Below are positions 1-5,839 of a stretch of 16,871 nt of DNA, piece by piece (the stretch's first letter is position 1; every line of letters begins with the position of its first letter). The stretch comes from Desulfovibrionales bacterium (GTDB lineage: Bacteria; Desulfobacterota; Desulfovibrionia; Desulfovibrionales; Desulfomicrobiaceae): assembly GCA_012727515.1 (NCBI GenBank), contig JAAYGZ010000197.1, forward strand, positions 1 through 16,871. The letters run 5' to 3'. The notes under the pieces are model-generated. The model saw only the letters and a program-made list of their open reading frames with translations, did no database searches and was not told where the DNA came from. A program made the translations under genes and the position numbers.

Positions 1-375
1 CTCATAAATAATGGCAATCACGCCAAGAGGAATACGCATCCGCCCTACCCACAGGCCATTAGGGCGGCGAACCATGGAATCCACTTCCCCTACCGGGTCT
101 GGCAAAGAGGCCACATGAGTGCAGGCAACAGCCATGGACTCCAGCACTGCCGTGGTAATGCGCAGACGGTCTATGCGAGCCGCGTCCAGGCCAGCGGTCT
201 GCGCACGTTCAATATCTTGGGTATTGGCGGCAAAAATTTCATCCGCAGAGCCGCGCAACAAATCCGCCAGAATGGTCAGCGCTGCATTGCGCTGCGCCGT
301 GGATGCTGTGGCCAGAATCCTGGAAGCAGCCTTGGCCTTGCTGGCCAGTTCACGCACCAGAGACTGTATGTTCAT
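1..375 (-). CDS. proA: Gamma-glutamyl phosphate reductase (glutamate-5-semialdehyde dehydrogenase), 3' part missing
   Basis: The first 125 residues of ProA, the NADPH-dependent enzyme that reduces gamma-glutamyl phosphate to glutamate-5-semialdehyde in proline biosynthesis; it is cytosolic. The frame is open to the left edge, and the family is usually about 415-420 residues, so about 70% lies outside the window. Family marks visible are an alanine-rich N-terminal helix (AKAASRILATAS), an AANTQDIERAQ segment, DAARIDRLRIT, the SLPDPVGEVDSM stretch and RIPLGVIAIIYE, which in complete proteins precedes the RPNVT motif. The ATG at 373-375 is chosen because an AAGGAGG Shine-Dalgarno sequence lies about 5 bases upstream. 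The catalytic cysteine is not in the window. The gene lies downstream of the antitoxin gene on the same strand, 145 bases away. No convincing own promoter was seen, so its transcription origin is unclear. Confidence 0.93.
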   Translation of the reverse strand, partial: MNIQSLVRELASKAKAASRILATASTAQRNAALTILADLLRGSADEIFAANTQDIERAQTAGLDAARIDRLRITTAVLESMAVACTHVASLPDPVGEVDSMVRRPNGLWVGRMRIPLGVIAIIYE

Positions 376-520
376 TTTTCCTCCTTGCAAAACAGACGCT
401 GTGCTCAATAAGAGCTAACACATGGCGACAATGGCATACAAAAGTATGAACAGTAATGTCGTGAAAAAAATATATGCATTACCAGAAAAAAATGTGGTTG
501 CAGCACCTGATAGAACAGAT

Positions 521-811
521 TCAGGCACACGGAGTAGGTACAATATTCAGCCTGATCTCCTGCCCAACTGCACTTGCATAGCGTTGCAGGGTTCTTACAG
601 ACACATTTTTTCCAGACTCAATTCGTGCCACAGCAGGTTGCGTTATGCCTAGTTTTCTGGCGACATCCTTTTGCGTGAATCCAGCAGCAGAACGAGCTTC
701 TATTAAGGCTCTGGCTACTATATATTCACACGTTAAGGCCTCGTATGCATTTTTATACTCGGCGTCATTTTCCATCATATTTTTATGGTGTTCAAAAAGA
801 TCCAGCGTCAT
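521..811 (-). CDS. XRE/HigA-like helix-turn-helix antitoxin, partner toxin decayed
   Basis: A 96-residue DNA-binding protein. Residues about 34-85 form an XRE/Cro-type helix-turn-helix: GFTQKDVARKLGITQPAVARIESG is the classic core. An N-terminal helix rich in Asp, Glu and Tyr (EYKNAYEALTCEYIVARALIEAR) comes first, as in HigA-type antitoxins of RelE/HigB-superfamily toxins. In this class the toxin gene comes first and the antitoxin neutralises it and represses the operon. The start is the ATG at 809-811, with a strong GGAGGGG ribosome-binding site at 818-824. The expected toxin gene upstream is present only as a remnant (1057-1170), so this appears to be an orphaned antitoxin. It may still act as a repressor at the palindrome 1171-1197, or counter related toxins elsewhere; both are inference. 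The block is more AT-rich than its neighbours, consistent with transfer. Confidence 0.85.
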   Translation of the reverse strand: MTLDLFEHHKNMMENDAEYKNAYEALTCEYIVARALIEARSAAGFTQKDVARKLGITQPAVARIESGKNVSVRTLQRYASAVGQEIRLNIVPTPCA

Positions 812-970
812 TTCAACCCCTCCATTCGTGCTAAGGCCAGCGCTGATTAAATCCTATACAAAGATTCAGCGTTTTCATGTCACGATCATATGTTAAGGAC
901 AAATGCCGAGTCTTGTCTTTATGGAAAAAAATATCTTTAACAATCACAAGGTAATAGACATCTTTTGTTT

Positions 971-1034
971 GTCATTCCAACCGAGTGTAACGAGCGGAGG
1001 AATCCCGAGATCCCTCGACTTCGCTCGGGATGAC
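971..1034. repeat. REP-like intergenic element, two tandem hairpins with inverted ends
   Basis: A 64-bp unit begins GTCATTCC and ends GGGATGAC (7 of 8 positions match as an inverted repeat). Inside are two hairpins. The first pairs ATTCC (974-978) with GGAAT (999-1003), with an inner CCG/CGG. The second pairs TCCCGAG (1003-1009) with CTCGGGA (1024-1030), a perfect 7-bp stem. This is the build of REP/BIME-type repeats or small non-autonomous elements that occur in many copies between genes. Only this copy is present in the window, so repeat status is inferred from structure. It lies within the decayed toxin region. Confidence 0.6.
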
Positions 1035-1056
1035 ATGAAATTCGATGACCAGATTA

Positions 1057-1170
1057 GTAATTAGTCAGCATTTTCCTAAGGCCAGACTGCTTTCCTTCTC
1101 TGGTGTCTGGCTCGAGCTGCTAAAATTCTTCAAGGACAACGTCATCAAGAAATTCTACGACCCATTGCAT
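1057..1170 (-). pseudogene. Remnant of RelE/HigB (phage Gp49-like) toxin gene
   Basis: From the ATG at 1168-1170 the frame reads MQWVVEFLDDVVLEEF, then a TAG stop (1120-1122), then QLEPDTREGKQSGL and a few more residues to a TAA at 1054-1056. The M-x-W-x-VEF start with an acidic, valine-rich first helix and a following L-x-P/D-x-R stretch is typical of the N-terminus of Gp49-like/HigB mRNA-cleaving toxins. Those are about 110 residues long and are encoded just upstream of an XRE antitoxin, exactly the arrangement here. The stop could derive from a single change of GAG or CAG to TAG. Beyond about residue 30 the similarity fades and the REP-like element follows, so the catalytic C-terminal half is absent. 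Family assignment rests on recall of the pattern, not on a search. Confidence 0.6.
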
Positions 1171-1204
1171 GTATAAAATATAAAGTATATTTTATACAGG
1201 TCAA
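1171..1204 (-). promoter_or_regulatory. Sigma-70 promoter overlapped by a perfect palindromic operator
   Basis: On the minus strand TTGACC (1204-1199) is followed after 16 bases by TATATT (1182-1177). GTATAAAATATA (1171-1182) and TATATTTTATAC (1186-1197) form a perfect 12-bp inverted repeat with a 3-base spacer, covering the spacer region and the -10 box. This is a typical position for antitoxin autorepression. The expected transcription start falls at or next to the toxin-remnant ATG (1170), so the message would be leaderless. Confidence 0.6.
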
Positions 1205-1263
1205 TCTTTTTTTCCTTTTAGCCCAAGCACACATACAGTGGATACAAGAGAAAAATTGCTGAT

Positions 1264-1280
1264 GGCCAACACACCTGGCC
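1264..1280 (-). terminator. Weak terminator candidate after zraR
   Basis: GGCCA and TGGCC form a 5-bp stem with a 7-base loop about 28 bases past the zraR stop. On the minus strand it is followed, after 8 other bases, by a run of five T. The separation between stem and T run is larger than ideal. A perfect 12-base palindrome TTCTTGCAAGAA (1281-1292) lies next to it. Confidence 0.3.
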
Positions 1281-1307
1281 TTCTTGCAAGAAAAAATCAC
1301 TCGCGGA

Positions 1308-2666
1308 TCAGGAGCGGCGAATAAGTCCGTATTTTTTCAGGCGATATTGCAGGGTGCGCCGACTGATACCCAGGGCTTCGGCAGTACGTTCGCGGTGGCC
1401 GTCAAAGCGTTGTAACGTGGCTTCCAGGGCGCGGCGTTCTGCTTGTTCCAAGGGATTATCCTCTCCTGCTTCAGGCTCTGCCCTCACCAGCCCGGCCTGA
1501 TGAAAGGAATCAGGCAGGTCGTGCATGCTTAAAGACTCACCCCGGCACAAGATAAGGGCCCGCTCAAGAATATTTTCCAGTTCACGCACATTGCCGCGCC
1601 AGGGGTAGGTCATCAGGGCAGATATAAATTCCGGACTCACTGTGCGCACGGTTTTATTATTCTTGCGCCCCAATTTACCCAGTAAAAAATTAACCAACAG
1701 AGGAATATCCTCCTGGCGCTCACGCAAGGGCGGGATAGTGATTTCCAATACATTAAGCCGGTAATACAAGTCTTCCCGAAAATTGCCCGCAACAATCATT
1801 GCCGATAAATCCCGGTGGGTCGCAGCCACAAAACGCACATCCACTGTCATGGGGGCAACACTGCCTAGCGGTTCAATAACGCGCTCCTGCAAAGCCCGCA
1901 GAATTTTAGCCTGTAATCCAAGGGGCAACTCTCCGATTTCATCCAGAAAAAGCGTGCCGCCACTGGCCAACTGAAACCGGCCCGGCTTGTCCTGCACAGC
2001 CCCGGTAAAAGCGCCTTTGACATAGCCAAACAATTCACTTTCCAAAAGGTTTTCCGGCAATGCCGCGCAATTAACCTTAATAAGCGGGCCCGTGGAACGC
2101 TGGCTGTGCTCATGAATTTGCTGGGCCACCAATTCTTTGCCCGTGCCAGACTCACCCAGAATCAACACATTGGCCTCTGTTGGCCCTACTTGTTGTATGA
2201 GTTCCTGTACGCGCAGCATGGCCTGACTGGTACCGATAATTCTGGTTTCACGCATACGGCCCAGTTCTTTTTTCAGCTCGCGATTTTCTGATCCCAGCCG
2301 GGCGTGTTCTATGGCCTTGCGCACCACTGCCAGCAGTTCGTCATTATCAGCGGGCTTGGTCAGGTAATCAAATGCTCCATTTTTCATGGCGTCCACCGCA
2401 TTGCCCACATTGCCAAAGGCCGTAAGCATAATGACCGGCGGTGCTGCCTCGCGTTCTGTAATACGCGGCAAAACCTCCATACCAGACATGCCAGGCATAC
2501 GCATATCCAAAAGCACCACATCCACAGACTTTGTGCGCAGTATATTCAGCCCGCCAGGACCATTGTCAGCCTCCAGAACATGCAGACCTGCGTCATGTAA
2601 AACCACCCGTGTCATCAAACGGTGGGCTGGTTCATCATCAATAATCAGCACAGTTGCCCTGGACAT
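1308..2666 (-). CDS. zraR: Sigma-54-dependent response regulator, ZraR/AtoC (NtrC) type
   Basis: A 452-residue enhancer-binding response regulator that activates sigma-54 promoters when phosphorylated by its partner kinase. Domains in order: receiver (about 5-120) with the acidic pair D10/D11, phospho-acceptor D54 in [11 protein letters not shown]82 and K104; AAA+ sigma-54 interaction domain (about 143-375) with Walker A GESGTGKE (171-178), the sigma-54 contact loop GAFTGA (218-223) and Walker [12 protein letters not shown] (236-246); C-terminal Fis-type helix-turn-helix (about 424-448). All key residues are present, so the protein should be active. It starts 8 bases after the kinase stop, so the two are surely co-expressed. 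The likely target is the zraP promoter at 5013-5028 with the half-site array at 5074-5149. The name rests on the gene order with a ZraP homologue; sequence alone would also allow other NtrC-family names. Confidence 0.88.
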   Translation of the reverse strand: MSRATVLIIDDEPAHRLMTRVVLHDAGLHVLEADNGPGGLNILRTKSVDVVLLDMRMPGMSGMEVLPRITEREAAPPVIMLTAFGNVGNAVDAMKNGAFDYLTKPADNDELLAVVRKAIEHARLGSENRELKKELGRMRETRIIGTSQAMLRVQELIQQVGPTEANVLILGESGTGKELVAQQIHEHSQRSTGPLIKVNCAALPENLLESELFGYVKGAFTGAVQDKPGRFQLASGGTLFLDEIGELPLGLQAKILRALQERVIEPLGSVAPMTVDVRFVAATHRDLSAMIVAGNFREDLYYRLNVLEITIPPLRERQEDIPLLVNFLLGKLGRKNNKTVRTVSPEFISALMTYPWRGNVRELENILERALILCRGESLSMHDLPDSFHQAGLVRAEPEAGEDNPLEQAERRALEATLQRFDGHRERTAEALGISRRTLQYRLKKYGLIRRS

Positions 2667-2674
2667 GCTCTACC

Positions 2675-4354
2675 TCACTCACTTTGTGCATGTGGAAACA
2701 TCAGAGACACCGTAGTGCCCTGGCCTGCAACAGATTCTATGCGCACATCTCCCCCATGATCGTGCATAATGGTATGCACAATGGCCAGCCCAAGGCCAGT
2801 GCCATGATCACGAGTGGTAAAAAATGGCTCCAGGGCATGTTCCTGCTCCTGTGCGCTCATGCCCCGACCATTGTCCTGAACCACCACGCACACTCCACGC
2901 TCCTCTGCCTGGCTTGAGACAATAATTTCCCCTCCGGCTTCCGGCACAGCAGCCAGGGCGTTCATGACCAGATTGATGAGCACCTGCTTGAACGCATCCC
3001 GGTCTGCCCACAGGTCAGGCCCGCTCTTCATGCGCAACACACACTGCCTGGCCTGCACATCCATGGCCAGCAAGGCCCCGACTTCAGCCAATACGTCTGC
3101 CACAGGGACGCGGGCCAGCGCAAGCTGTCTGGGGCGAGCCAGAAACAGCAGATCAGTAATCACACGGTTTAAGCGATCAGCTTCCTGCACCATGGTCCGG
3201 GCGTAGAGTTCTTCCGGTTCCTGGCCTGCAAATTTCTTGGAAAAAAACTGGGCAAACCCACGCAAGGCAGACAAGGGGTTGCGGATTTCATGAGCCATGC
3301 CAGCTGCCAGCCGTCCGATGGCAGCCAGCTTTTCATTGCGGTGCAGGGCCTGCTCCAGGCCAACCAGTTCTGTGCGGTCACGCATGAGCAGCAAAACCTG
3401 ACCTGATGCATCTTTAAGCGGCACCTGAAACATTTCCAGATGTTTACCCCTGGTTGTAAGGGTGACCCAATCCTGACTTTGCGGGTCCAGGGCCGTGACC
3501 CCAAGTGGAGCAACAACCTGGGTCACGGATTGGCCCACAAATGACTCGCCCCCCAAAAGACTCATGGCCGCCGGATTTGCAGCCACAACCAGGCCCTGAG
3601 CATCCACGGTGATCAGCCCGTCAGGCATGGTGTCAAGCAAGCGGGCATTAAACGACTCCAAACGGTCTAAACGCTGTTTGTGCTCACTGTGCTGCACAAA
3701 ACCCATGAGTAAAATCCAGAACACAATAGTCACAGCCAGAATATACCCGGTTTGCAACACAGCAGTGCGGCGATATTTCTGAAATGCCAGCGTATATTGG
3801 GCCATATCCACGCCCACAAGCAAAAGCGGCGGCTGCATGGCTGGATCGCATTGTCCATCCGGGCATTCTGCGCCCATGGCCAAAGGACTGAGCTTGCCTA
3901 AAACCATGATGGGCTGGCCCTCAAAGAGCATTTCTCCGCTCCATTCACCAACCCGCCCAACATCTTCCCAGACAATGGAAGAAAGTTGGCTCTGAATAGA
4001 CTTGGGATCTGTGTGCGAGGATAAAAGAATATGGCCTTGTGGATTAAAAAGACCAATAAACCGGGCGTCTGTGCGTTTGGTATAATCCTGGAGCACAGTG
4101 CGTGGAATTGCACGGCGTACAGATTGGGGGGCAGGGAGCAAGTCTGGCCCATGAGGCCGCAATTCACGATGAATGCTGATTTCAATGCCAGTGGCAATAC
4201 TGCGGGCCGTAACCACTGCATGTTCGTACAGAGCAGTTTGTTGCTGACGCAAATTGCGCCAGGTGGAAAAACTGAGTGCCAGGCCAAGAACAAAAACAGC
4301 CAGCGTGGCAATTGTGGCTGTCCGGCTGGTGCGAACAGGCAGAGCAATATCCAT
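2675..4354 (-). CDS. zraS: Membrane sensor histidine kinase, ZraS type
   Basis: A 559-residue inner-membrane kinase. TM1 is about 14-31 and TM2 about 199-220, enclosing a periplasmic sensor domain of about 165 residues. Then come a PAS domain (about 235-330, LDTMPDGLITVDAQG), the dimerisation and phospho-acceptor domain with H355 in AAGMAHEIRNPLSALRGF, and the ATPase domain with N-box residues N461/N465, G1 DNGRG (494-498), F-box EPFFTT and G2 GTGLGLA (518-524). It should autophosphorylate and pass phosphate to the regulator encoded 8 bases downstream. The periplasmic part carries a Cys pair, C164 and C169 in AECPDGQCDP, close to TM2, which could bind metal or form a disulfide (inference). 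Its start lies about 15 bases past the U-run of a terminator that separates it from zraP, with AGGT as a weak ribosome-binding site. Confidence 0.88.
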   Translation of the reverse strand: MDIALPVRTSRTATIATLAVFVLGLALSFSTWRNLRQQQTALYEHAVVTARSIATGIEISIHRELRPHGPDLLPAPQSVRRAIPRTVLQDYTKRTDARFIGLFNPQGHILLSSHTDPKSIQSQLSSIVWEDVGRVGEWSGEMLFEGQPIMVLGKLSPLAMGAECPDGQCDPAMQPPLLLVGVDMAQYTLAFQKYRRTAVLQTGYILAVTIVFWILLMGFVQHSEHKQRLDRLESFNARLLDTMPDGLITVDAQGLVVAANPAAMSLLGGESFVGQSVTQVVAPLGVTALDPQSQDWVTLTTRGKHLEMFQVPLKDASGQVLLLMRDRTELVGLEQALHRNEKLAAIGRLAAGMAHEIRNPLSALRGFAQFFSKKFAGQEPEELYARTMVQEADRLNRVITDLLFLARPRQLALARVPVADVLAEVGALLAMDVQARQCVLRMKSGPDLWADRDAFKQVLINLVMNALAAVPEAGGEIIVSSQAEERGVCVVVQDNGRGMSAQEQEHALEPFFTTRDHGTGLGLAIVHTIMHDHGGDVRIESVAGQGTTVSLMFPHAQSE

Positions 4355-4369
4355 GTGCTACCTATGCTC

Positions 4370-4405
4370 AAAAAGGGCAAAGGCCGCTGACGCGACCTTT
4401 GCCCT
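4370..4405 (-). terminator. Intrinsic terminator between zraP and zraS
   Basis: On the minus strand AGGGCAAAGG (4405-4396) pairs perfectly with CCTTTGCCCT (4383-4374) around a 12-base loop and runs into TTTTT (4374-4370). It lies about 60 bases past the zraP stop and ends about 15 bases before the zraS ATG. It should end most zraP messages, with read-through supplying zraSR. Confidence 0.8.
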
Positions 4406-4463
4406 ACGAGGAGGGAGAGAAAACTTCCTGAGAACTAGATTTTCAAGGGACCAGAGCACATTC

Positions 4464-4961
4464 TTATTGTGGCCCACAAACCGGAGGGTGGCTGGCGCTG
4501 CCTCCAGGCCCTGCGTGCGGACCACGAGAATATGCACCAGGGCAGGGCATGGCAGTTCCGGCACATCCACCCTTAGGCCCATATCCCTTTTCTGACCGCG
4601 CCGGAATTGGCTTGCCAACCAGATCCATCAGTTCCAGACGATAATCCACATTGATCTTGGTCCGCTGAATCTGCAATGCATTGATTTCAGCCATAAGTGC
4701 CCCAATAGCAGCCTTGTCCGGGGGAAATACTGCAAACAAGGCTTCCATATCTGCGGCTTTGGTTTCCAGCTCTTTGTTCAGGGTAAAGAGCTGTTCATGA
4801 TGCGCATCTGTGATCTGCTGCACCTTGGCCTGTTGTTCAGGGGTCAGATCAGAGACAAAGCCCTGATACTGTCCGTGCCATTGCTGGCCTGGATAGGCAC
4901 TGACACCTGCTACCGTGCCAAGTAGCAGGGTCAGCGCGAGGAGGAGGGTTCGTGTGTACAT
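4464..4961 (-). CDS. zraP: Periplasmic metal-stress chaperone, ZraP/CpxP/CnrX family
   Basis: A 165-residue exported protein. Residues 1-22 form a signal peptide (basic start, hydrophobic LLLALTLLLGTVAGV, cleavage expected after VSA). Residues about 36-116 are the helical hairpin of the Spy/CpxP/ZraP group, with the hallmark DLTPEQQAKVQQI near the start of the helices, followed by a charged second half (EINALQIQRTKINVDYRLEL). The tail (about 120-165) is Gly/Pro-rich with C133, C140 and C162 and several His, a likely metal site. In Enterobacteria ZraP binds zinc, protects envelope proteins and restrains ZraS. The start at 4959-4961 has an AAAAGGA ribosome-binding site and gives a clean signal peptide. 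A sigma-54 promoter lies about 50 bases upstream. Which metal is sensed cannot be told from sequence. Confidence 0.87.
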   Translation of the reverse strand: MYTRTLLLALTLLLGTVAGVSAYPGQQWHGQYQGFVSDLTPEQQAKVQQITDAHHEQLFTLNKELETKAADMEALFAVFPPDKAAIGALMAEINALQIQRTKINVDYRLELMDLVGKPIPARSEKGYGPKGGCAGTAMPCPGAYSRGPHAGPGGSASHPPVCGPQ

Positions 4962-5012
4962 AAAAATCCTTTTTCAGTTGGAGGTAGAAAAGCCTTTGGT
5001 TAGCAACGACTA

Positions 5013-5028
5013 AGCATTTGCTGTGCCA
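5013..5028 (-). promoter_or_regulatory. Sigma-54 promoter of zraP
   Basis: On the minus strand TGGCAC (5028-5023), five bases, then ATGCT gives GG and GC elements at the exact -24/-12 spacing. Only the first T of the TTGC box deviates. Transcription should start near 5001, leaving a leader of about 40 bases before the zraP ATG. This agrees with the GAFTGA-containing regulator in the same operon. Confidence 0.75.
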
Positions 5029-5073
5029 AAATTAAAACATAGTGAAATAATACGAAAAATAAAAATAACAGCT

Positions 5074-5149
5074 ATGCATGCACAGCTTTTTGTGCATTAT
5101 TTTGCACAAAAACATCAAATGTGCAAATTTATGTTTTTACTGTGCAATT
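5074..5149. promoter_or_regulatory. Array of GTGCA half-sites, probable enhancer for the regulator
   Basis: A perfect 10-bp inverted repeat, TTTTTGTGCA (5087-5096) and TGCACAAAAA (5103-5112) with a 6-base spacer, is flanked by further copies: TGCATGCAC (about 5075-5083), ATGTGCAAA (5120-5128) and CTGTGCAAT (5140-5148). The last two are 21 bases apart, two helical turns. The array lies about 50-130 bases upstream of the sigma-54 promoter, where an NtrC-type activator would bind. It also lies just upstream of the divergent Cys/His-rich gene. Confidence 0.6.
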
Positions 5150-5217
5150 GACCTTGCATTTGCCTCAGAAAGAATTAGCAAAGAGGCATTCATACCATGC
5201 ACCAGGAGGCTAGCTAT

Positions 5218-5382
5218 ATGTGTAAAGGATGCGGTTGCCAGCGCGGCACATCAACAGTCAAGGTTGTACACGATCACGAACATGCACACGGTGAGCTCGT
5301 CCATTCTCACCCCCATGACCATGAACATGAGCACAGTCATGATCAAAAGGAGGCTCCTGCTCACGAAGACCACGCCCATTAA
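5218..5382 (+). CDS. Small Cys/His-rich metal-binding protein with HypB-like N-terminus
   Basis: A 54-residue protein starting MCKGCGC (C2, C5, C7). A tail follows with 14 His in alternating patterns such as HDHEHAH and HSHPHDHEHEHSH. The MCxxCGC start is the high-affinity nickel site seen at the N-terminus of the hydrogenase maturation GTPase HypB. Here it stands alone with no GTPase domain. A Cys motif plus polyHis also recalls the metal-handling tail of long CbiX proteins. An earlier in-frame ATG at 5197 exists, but the ATG at 5218 is chosen because AGGAGG (5204-5209) is 8 bases upstream and because the Cys motif then sits at the N-terminus. No export signal is seen, so a cytosolic nickel, cobalt or zinc buffer or donor is likely (inference). 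It is divergent from zraP, and an intrinsic terminator follows 20 bases after its stop. Confidence 0.75.
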   Translation: MCKGCGCQRGTSTVKVVHDHEHAHGELVHSHPHDHEHEHSHDQKEAPAHEDHAH

Positions 5383-5401
5383 AGCCATTCTTTCAGCAGC
5401 C

Positions 5402-5433
5402 AAGGCCACTGGTACGCACTGGTGGCCTTTTTT
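5402..5433 (+). terminator. Intrinsic terminator between the Cys/His-rich gene and cbiX
   Basis: AAGGCCAC (5402-5409) pairs with GTGGCCTT (5422-5429), followed by a T run to 5433. It ends 11 bases before the cbiX start, and the cbiX ribosome-binding site follows at once. cbiX expression must therefore come from read-through, from a promoter inside the upstream gene, or from a promoter overlapping the terminator. Confidence 0.75.
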
Positions 5434-5444
5434 ATGGAGCAACG

Positions 5445-5819
5445 ATGACAACACTAGGTATGATTGTGCTTGGACATGGCAGCAGACGGTCCGAGGTGGG
5501 CACGGCCTTTGAGGCCCTGGTGGCCAGGGTTGGGGCCAGTATTGCAGACTATCCTGTGCTGCCGGCTTTTTTTTCTCTGGGCACACCGACCCTGGCCGAT
5601 CAGGTACGCCAACTTGTGGACAAAGGATGCACCCGCATAGTTATTTTACAATATTTTCTGTATAATGGCATACATATCGAAAAAGACATCCCTGCCATGA
5701 TTGCGGCATTGCGTCAGGAATTTCCTGCTGTGTGCTTTGAGCTTCAGCCGACACTTCAAGACGACCCAGCTCTGGAGCGCCTCCTGGTGGATCGCCTTGT
5801 ATCTGCCTGCCCGTCCTGA
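5445..5819 (+). CDS. cbiX: Short sirohydrochlorin cobalt/nickel chelatase, CbiX-small type
   Basis: A 124-residue single-domain class II chelatase that inserts Co (or Ni, in the CfbA role) into sirohydrochlorin, an early step of anaerobic cobalamin or F430-type synthesis; soluble, and in known members a homodimer. Marks: IVLGHGSR with H11 in the first strand, a central LGTPTLADQVRQL segment, and ILQYFLYNGIHIEKDIP with H77; these two His are the metal-placing residues. The length matches CbiX-S and is about half that of long CbiX, CbiK or HemH, which have two such halves. The start at ATG 5445 has GGAG (5436-5439). The usual His-rich region of some CbiX proteins is missing from this chain, but a His-rich protein is encoded just upstream. 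Cobalt versus nickel specificity is open. Confidence 0.85.
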   Translation: MTTLGMIVLGHGSRRSEVGTAFEALVARVGASIADYPVLPAFFSLGTPTLADQVRQLVDKGCTRIVILQYFLYNGIHIEKDIPAMIAALRQEFPAVCFELQPTLQDDPALERLLVDRLVSACPS

Positions 5820-5839
5820 AAAATAACACTGCTCAGGAC
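5813..5839. terminator. Inverted repeat joining two convergent stop codons
   Basis: GTCCTGA (5813-5819) and TCAGGAC (5833-5839) form a 7-bp inverted repeat with a 13-base loop. Each arm contains the stop codon of one of the two convergent genes (cbiX and the kinase). No T run follows on either side, so it is at best a weak bidirectional terminator. Confidence 0.35.

Larger units (their letters stand above)
812..1307. other. 496-base gap: decayed toxin region plus repeat and operator
   Basis: No intact gene is visible here on either strand. Going down the minus strand the gap holds the zraR 3' flank, an AT-rich promoter and palindrome (1171-1204), the broken toxin N-terminus (1057-1170), a REP-like double hairpin (971-1034) and then about 160 AT-rich bases with no recognisable protein up to the antitoxin start. 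From the toxin start to the antitoxin start is about 360 bases, close to the space that an intact toxin of about 110 residues would need. The toxin gene therefore seems to have decayed in place rather than been deleted cleanly. Confidence 0.7.

Noticed and set aside
831..968. Open frame of about 45 codons on the minus strand between the REP-like element and the antitoxin
   Set aside because: It has no start codon or ribosome-binding site at its head, follows a stop, and does not resemble the C-terminal half of a RelE/HigB toxin.
5142..5158. Possible plus-strand sigma-54 promoter for the Cys/His-rich gene (GTGCA ... TTGCA)
   Set aside because: The -12 box fits but the GG element is missing and the spacing is off by one; it is better read as part of the GTGCA array.
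5078..5512. Long overlapping plus-strand frame across the metal promoter region and the Cys/His-rich gene
   Set aside because: It runs through the operator array, the mini-protein and a terminator, and its translation has no family-like features.
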